From a bacterium (GTDB lineage Bacteria; Chloroflexota; Dormibacteria; UBA8260; Bog-877), in contig JAKABA010000184.1 in assembly GCA_021802115.1 (NCBI GenBank), forward strand, positions 1 through 7,711: 7,711 bases of DNA, in the 5' to 3' direction. This document shows positions 4,935 to 7,711 of the stretch, one piece after another (position 1 is the first letter of the stretch; the number at the start of each line of letters is the position of its first letter). Under the pieces are notes generated by a model. It was not told where the DNA came from, searched no databases, and saw only the letters and a program-made list of their open reading frames with translations. Made by a program: the position numbers and the translations under genes.

Positions 4935-6296
4935 GTGCAAGTCGTGGTCGTGGAGACCCCTGAACTGGGCGACCGCAGCTATCTGGTGCATGACGGCACG
5001 GTCGGATTCGTGGTCGACCCGCAGCGGGACATCGACCGTGTGCAGGCCGAGATCGACCGTGCCGGGGTCAAGGTCACGCACGTGCTCGAGACCCACATCC
5101 ACAACGACTACCTGACCGGCGGGCTCGGCTTGGCCGCCGAGCTCGGGGCGGAGTATGTCGTCTCGGCCAGGGACGACGTGGAGTTCAACCGGGTCCCCGC
5201 CTCCGAGGGGAGTGAGTTCGAGATCGGACAGATGCGGGTGCGGGCTCTTCACACCCCCGGACACACGCCCAACCACCTCTCCTATCTCGTGCTCGAGAAC
5301 GGCTCGCCCCAAGCGGTGCTGACCGGCGGGTCCCTGCTCTACGGAACGGTCGGCCGCACCGACCTCATCTCAGAGGAGATGACCGAGGAGCTCACCCGGC
5401 TGCAGTTCCGCTCCGCGCGCAGGCTCATGACCGAGATACCTGGGGCGGCCCGGGTCTTGCCCACCCACGGCTTCGGAAGCTTCTGCGCCTCCTCCAGCAC
5501 CTCCCCGGACGGCCCCGGGGACATGGCCACCGAGCAACTGCAGAACCAAGCCTCGGTGATCGCCGACGAGGACGACTTCGTGGCCTCCGTGATCCCCGGC
5601 CTGGGTCCGTACCCCACCTATTACCGGTACATGGCGCCGCTCAACCGGCGCGGCCCCTCCCCCATCCATGACCATGACGACGCGACCCTTCCCGAGCTGG
5701 ATGCGCAGGAGCTTGGTCGCCGGCTGGCCCAGGGCGGGTGGGTGCTCGACACCCGGGACCGCCGTGACTTCGCCCGCAGGCATCTCGCGGGCACTGTGGG
5801 GATGGAGCTGTCCCCCACCCACTTCTCCACCTATGTCGGGTGGCTGGCGCCCTTTGACCAGCCCGTGACCTTGCTGACGGAGGGCCGGGACGCCTTCCTC
5901 AGAGCGCGCCGAGACCTGATGCGGATCGGCATGGACCGGCTCGAGGTCAACACCCGCGGCTTTGCCGCCAACTCCGACTCCCTGCCCACCAGCTCCTACG
6001 AGGTGACCGACTTCGAAAGCCTGGCCGCGACCGGCTCGTTCTCCCGGCCGGTGCTGGACGTGCGCCAGCGCGCGGAGTGGTGCACCGGTCACCTCCGCGG
6101 CTCCCAGAACATCCCCATCCAGGATCTGCCGCAGCGCATGGACGAACTCCCCAAAGGAGAGCTGCTGGTCCACTGCGCGAGTGGCTACCGGGCCAGCGTT
6201 GCGGCCAGCCTCATAGACCGCGCCGGGCATCCCGTAGTCCTCATCGACGACGATTTCGCCAACGCGCAGAGGGTCGGGCTGCCGATGGAGAGCTGA
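4935..6296 (+). CDS. Metallo-beta-lactamase / pseudo-rhodanese / rhodanese protein (ETHE1/CstB-like persulfide metabolism)
   Basis: A 453-residue cytoplasmic protein with three domains, as in CstB (444 aa). Residues 1-245 form an MBL domain of the ETHE1/glyoxalase II type: T53-H54-I-H56-N-D58-Y59, TPGH110T, TGG132SLLYGTVGR141TDL and PTH178G. Residues 252-340 resemble a rhodanese but have TEGRD where the cysteine loop should be, so they look inactive. Residues 355-450 are an active-type rhodanese with C414 in HCASGYR. Relatives oxidise low-molecular-weight persulfides to sulfite, and fused rhodaneses convert this to thiosulfate or move sulfane sulfur. Oddities: the Asp iron ligand of ETHE1 is Gly132 and the DH pair is D58-Y59, while the two iron-binding His (56, 110) and the thiol-binding Arg (141) remain. 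Dioxygenase activity is therefore uncertain, and a pure sulfurtransferase or hydrolase role is possible. Divergent from the regulator, it is probably co-controlled with the Mo enzyme. Confidence 0.92.
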   Translation: MQVVVVETPELGDRSYLVHDGTVGFVVDPQRDIDRVQAEIDRAGVKVTHVLETHIHNDYLTGGLGLAAELGAEYVVSARDDVEFNRVPASEGSEFEIGQMRVRALHTPGHTPNHLSYLVLENGSPQAVLTGGSLLYGTVGRTDLISEEMTEELTRLQFRSARRLMTEIPGAARVLPTHGFGSFCASSSTSPDGPGDMATEQLQNQASVIADEDDFVASVIPGLGPYPTYYRYMAPLNRRGPSPIHDHDDATLPELDAQELGRRLAQGGWVLDTRDRRDFARRHLAGTVGMELSPTHFSTYVGWLAPFDQPVTLLTEGRDAFLRARRDLMRIGMDRLEVNTRGFAANSDSLPTSSYEVTDFESLAATGSFSRPVLDVRQRAEWCTGHLRGSQNIPIQDLPQRMDELPKGELLVHCASGYRASVAASLIDRAGHPVVLIDDDFANAQRVGLPMES

Positions 6297-6617
6297 CCCC
6301 GATCCGGCAACAAGGGTGTGCCCGCGGTGGCAGGCGCTCGGCCGTTCAGAAGGTGCAGCGGGAGCAGCTGATGGGCGGTACTGGCACTGCCATTGAGCCG
6401 CCGTCGGCGCTGAGCGACAGGTCTCATCCGGGGACCGCACCGCAGTCCCGACACCCGACTTCTGGTCGGTCCTCGGCACCGAGCCCCACCCCGTCAGCCG
6501 GGCCGGGGGCGCTCCAGGGCTCCGGGACGACTGGTTGATCTCCCGCGCGGCAGTCCTGGTCGCCCGTAGAATCCAACAGCGTCGGTGGATTCGGCCGGTT
6601 CTGGTTTCGGGTACTCC
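6297..6617. other. 321-nt intergenic region, no convincing gene; weak hairpins and a candidate -10
   Basis: No frame here shows a recognisable protein, codon-like composition with a ribosome site, or tRNA shape. Visible elements are an inverted repeat GGCGG/CCGCC (6374-6378 with 6398-6402), a perfect hairpin CCGAC-TTCTG-GTCGG (6455-6469), immediately followed by a short CTCG/CGAG hairpin (6472-6483), and TAGAAT (6567-6572), a possible -10 for the downstream gene but without a good -35. None of the hairpins has a T-tract, so no intrinsic terminator is called. The region separates two functionally different units. Confidence 0.5.
6455..6483 (+). other. Two adjacent small hairpins downstream of the MBL-rhodanese gene
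   Basis: CCGAC/GTCGG (5-bp stem, 5-nt loop) is followed 2 nt later by CTCG/CGAG (4-bp stem, 4-nt loop). They lie about 160 nt after the stop codon and lack a U-tract. They could assist transcript ending in a GC-rich genome or be chance. Confidence 0.2.
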
Positions 6618-7711
6618 ATGACAGAGACTTGGGTTGGGCAGCCGATGAGGCGCCGCGAGGACCGTCGCCTGGTGCTTGGTCAAGGCGCCTACGTCGATGA
6701 CCTCGCCTTCCCGGATGCGCTCCACATCGCATTCGCTCGAAGCCACCTGCCCCACTGCGAGGTGGGCGCGCTGGATAGATCGGCAGCCGAGGGCCTGGCT
6801 GGCGTCGTGGCGGTCCTGACCGCAGCTGACCTGCCCCACTCGGTCAGCCCGCTTCCCCTGCGCGGCACTGCCCTACCGGACGGCTTCAGCCTTACCGACG
6901 CCCCGATGCCGATCCTTGCCTCCGGCCGCGCTCGGTTTGCGGGTGAGGCCGTGGCCGCGGTTGTGGCGGAGTCTCGGGAGGGGGCGGTGGACGCCGTGGA
7001 CGCCTTGATGCCAGAGCTCGAGCCGCTGCCATCGTCGGGCACGATCGGCCACTCGCTGGCGGGCGGACCCATACTCCACGCAACGGCCCCCGGCAACGTC
7101 CTGTTTTCCTTCGCCCACTCGCAGGGTGATCTGGACCGCCAGTTCTCCGTGGCCGACCGGATTGTGCGGGGGCGGTTCACCATCCCTCGTTTGCAGGCGT
7201 CGCCCATGGAAACCAGGGGGTGCGTGGCCACCTACGACCCAGCAGCGGGCCTCACCCTCTGGTGCTCGTCCCAGGACCCCCACCGTCCCCGGCTGCAGCT
7301 GGCCCACGTGCTGGGACTCCCCTACGAGAACATCAGGGTGGTGGTGCCCACCGTCGGCGGCGCCTTCGGCAGCAAGGGTGGGCTTGCCCCCGAGTACGCT
7401 GTGGCCACCGTGGCCGCGATGCGGCTGGGCCGCCCCGTCAAGTGGGTCGAGACCAGGTCGGAGAGCTTTCTGGCGGCCTATCAGGGGCGGGGCATGGAGG
7501 CGGAATGCGAGCTCGCGGTGGCGAACGACGGCCGCCTGCTGGGCCTTCGAGCAAATCTCAAGTTCGACGCCGGAGCCTATCTCCTGGGACACACCGCCGT
7601 GGTCGCGGTCACAGCCGCCAGCCTGGTCACAGGCGCCTATGACATCCCGGCCGCCCAGGTTGAGGTGGTTGGGGTGGCCACCAACAAGGTGCCTACCGGG
7701 CCGTATCGGGG
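6618..7711 (+). CDS. Xanthine dehydrogenase / CO dehydrogenase-family large (molybdopterin) subunit, CoxL-like, C-terminus cut by window edge
   Basis: 364 complete residues plus part of a Gly codon are visible, about 45% of a typical 750-800 aa subunit. Residues 6-30 (WVGQPMRRRED, then GQGAYVDDLAFPDALH) are the usual N-terminus. Residues 15-125 form the a/b hammerhead domain and the molybdopterin-binding domain begins near 145. WCSSQDPHRPR (Q219), VGGAFGSKGG (247-255) and GRPVKWVETRSE are cofactor-pocket hallmarks. The last residues read TNKVPTGPYRG, which is the active-site loop. Form I CO dehydrogenase would have AYRCSFR, so this is a form II/other hydroxylase whose substrate (aldehyde, purine, N-heterocycle or aromatic) is unknown. 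The enzyme class uses Mo-MCD with partner FAD (M) and 2Fe-2S (S) subunits, none of which lies upstream here, so they may follow. The ATG has only a weak ribosome site, and the start is chosen from family alignment. Confidence 0.92.
   Translation, partial: MTETWVGQPMRRREDRRLVLGQGAYVDDLAFPDALHIAFARSHLPHCEVGALDRSAAEGLAGVVAVLTAADLPHSVSPLPLRGTALPDGFSLTDAPMPILASGRARFAGEAVAAVVAESREGAVDAVDALMPELEPLPSSGTIGHSLAGGPILHATAPGNVLFSFAHSQGDLDRQFSVADRIVRGRFTIPRLQASPMETRGCVATYDPAAGLTLWCSSQDPHRPRLQLAHVLGLPYENIRVVVPTVGGAFGSKGGLAPEYAVATVAAMRLGRPVKWVETRSESFLAAYQGRGMEAECELAVANDGRLLGLRANLKFDAGAYLLGHTAVVAVTAASLVTGAYDIPAAQVEVVGVATNKVPTGPYR

Noticed and set aside
6374..6402. Intrinsic terminator after the MBL-rhodanese gene
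   Set aside because: The GGCGG/CCGCC stem encloses a poorly paired interior and has no T-tract after it.
6424..6732. A 102-codon minus-strand frame partly covering the intergenic gap
   Set aside because: It runs into the start of the CoxL-like gene, has an Arg/Gly/Pro-rich sequence without motif, and has no ribosome site.
6618..6740. Possible composition shift marking the CoxL-like gene as recently acquired
   Set aside because: A hand count of A/T-ending codons in the first 40 codons (11) is only slightly above that of the MBL-rhodanese gene (7), which is too small a difference to claim transfer.
5370..6839. A 489-codon open frame on the minus strand, antisense to the MBL-rhodanese gene
   Set aside because: It overlaps a clearly conserved gene, its residues follow the reverse complement of that gene's codons, and it shows no motif.

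Overview
The window is GC-rich DNA with almost no non-coding slack, and its high-GC third codon positions throw long antisense shadow frames over every gene. The gene families and sequence style suggest a high-GC actinobacterium or a Chloroflexota relative. Nothing seen fixes the taxon. There are no tRNA, rRNA, CRISPR, IS or phage features. Five protein genes can be supported, and both outermost ones run off the window.

Layout. Positions 1-4722 hold a minus-strand cluster. Reading in the direction of transcription it encodes a GntR/UTRA-type regulator (4722-3916), then a fusion of a four-cluster ferredoxin-like electron-transfer subunit with an NrfD/PsrC-type membrane anchor (3821-2277), then, 16 nt later, the catalytic subunit of a molybdenum bis-MGD oxidoreductase (2260 to beyond position 1). 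Diverging from the regulator across a 212-nt region, the plus strand carries a three-domain metallo-beta-lactamase/pseudo-rhodanese/rhodanese protein (4935-6296, CstB/ETHE1-like architecture) behind a good sigma70-type promoter. After a 321-nt gap without a convincing gene, a xanthine dehydrogenase/CO dehydrogenase-family large subunit (CoxL-like, not form I) starts at 6618 and runs off the right edge exactly at its active-site loop.

How they may work together. The catalytic subunit has no Tat signal. The Fe-S domain is joined to the membrane anchor with no export signal and with a positive-inside pattern. The active site is therefore most likely cytoplasmic and exchanges electrons with the quinone pool, as in SoeABC sulfite dehydrogenase and unlike the exported Psr/Phs/Dms enzymes. 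The neighbour across the shared control region belongs to a persulfide-metabolising family that makes sulfite or thiosulfate. The economical hypothesis is a regulated cytoplasmic sulfur module: persulfide to sulfite/thiosulfate by the MBL-rhodanese protein, and sulfite oxidation (or another sulfur-oxyanion redox step) by the Mo enzyme. Two points make it worth a second look. The MBL domain lacks the Asp iron ligand of classical persulfide dioxygenases (Gly132 instead), and the putative regulator is a UTRA protein, a class best known for sensing sugars, amino sugars or histidine intermediates. A 10-base word, CCTGACGGAG, occurs in both promoter regions and is a candidate shared operator element.
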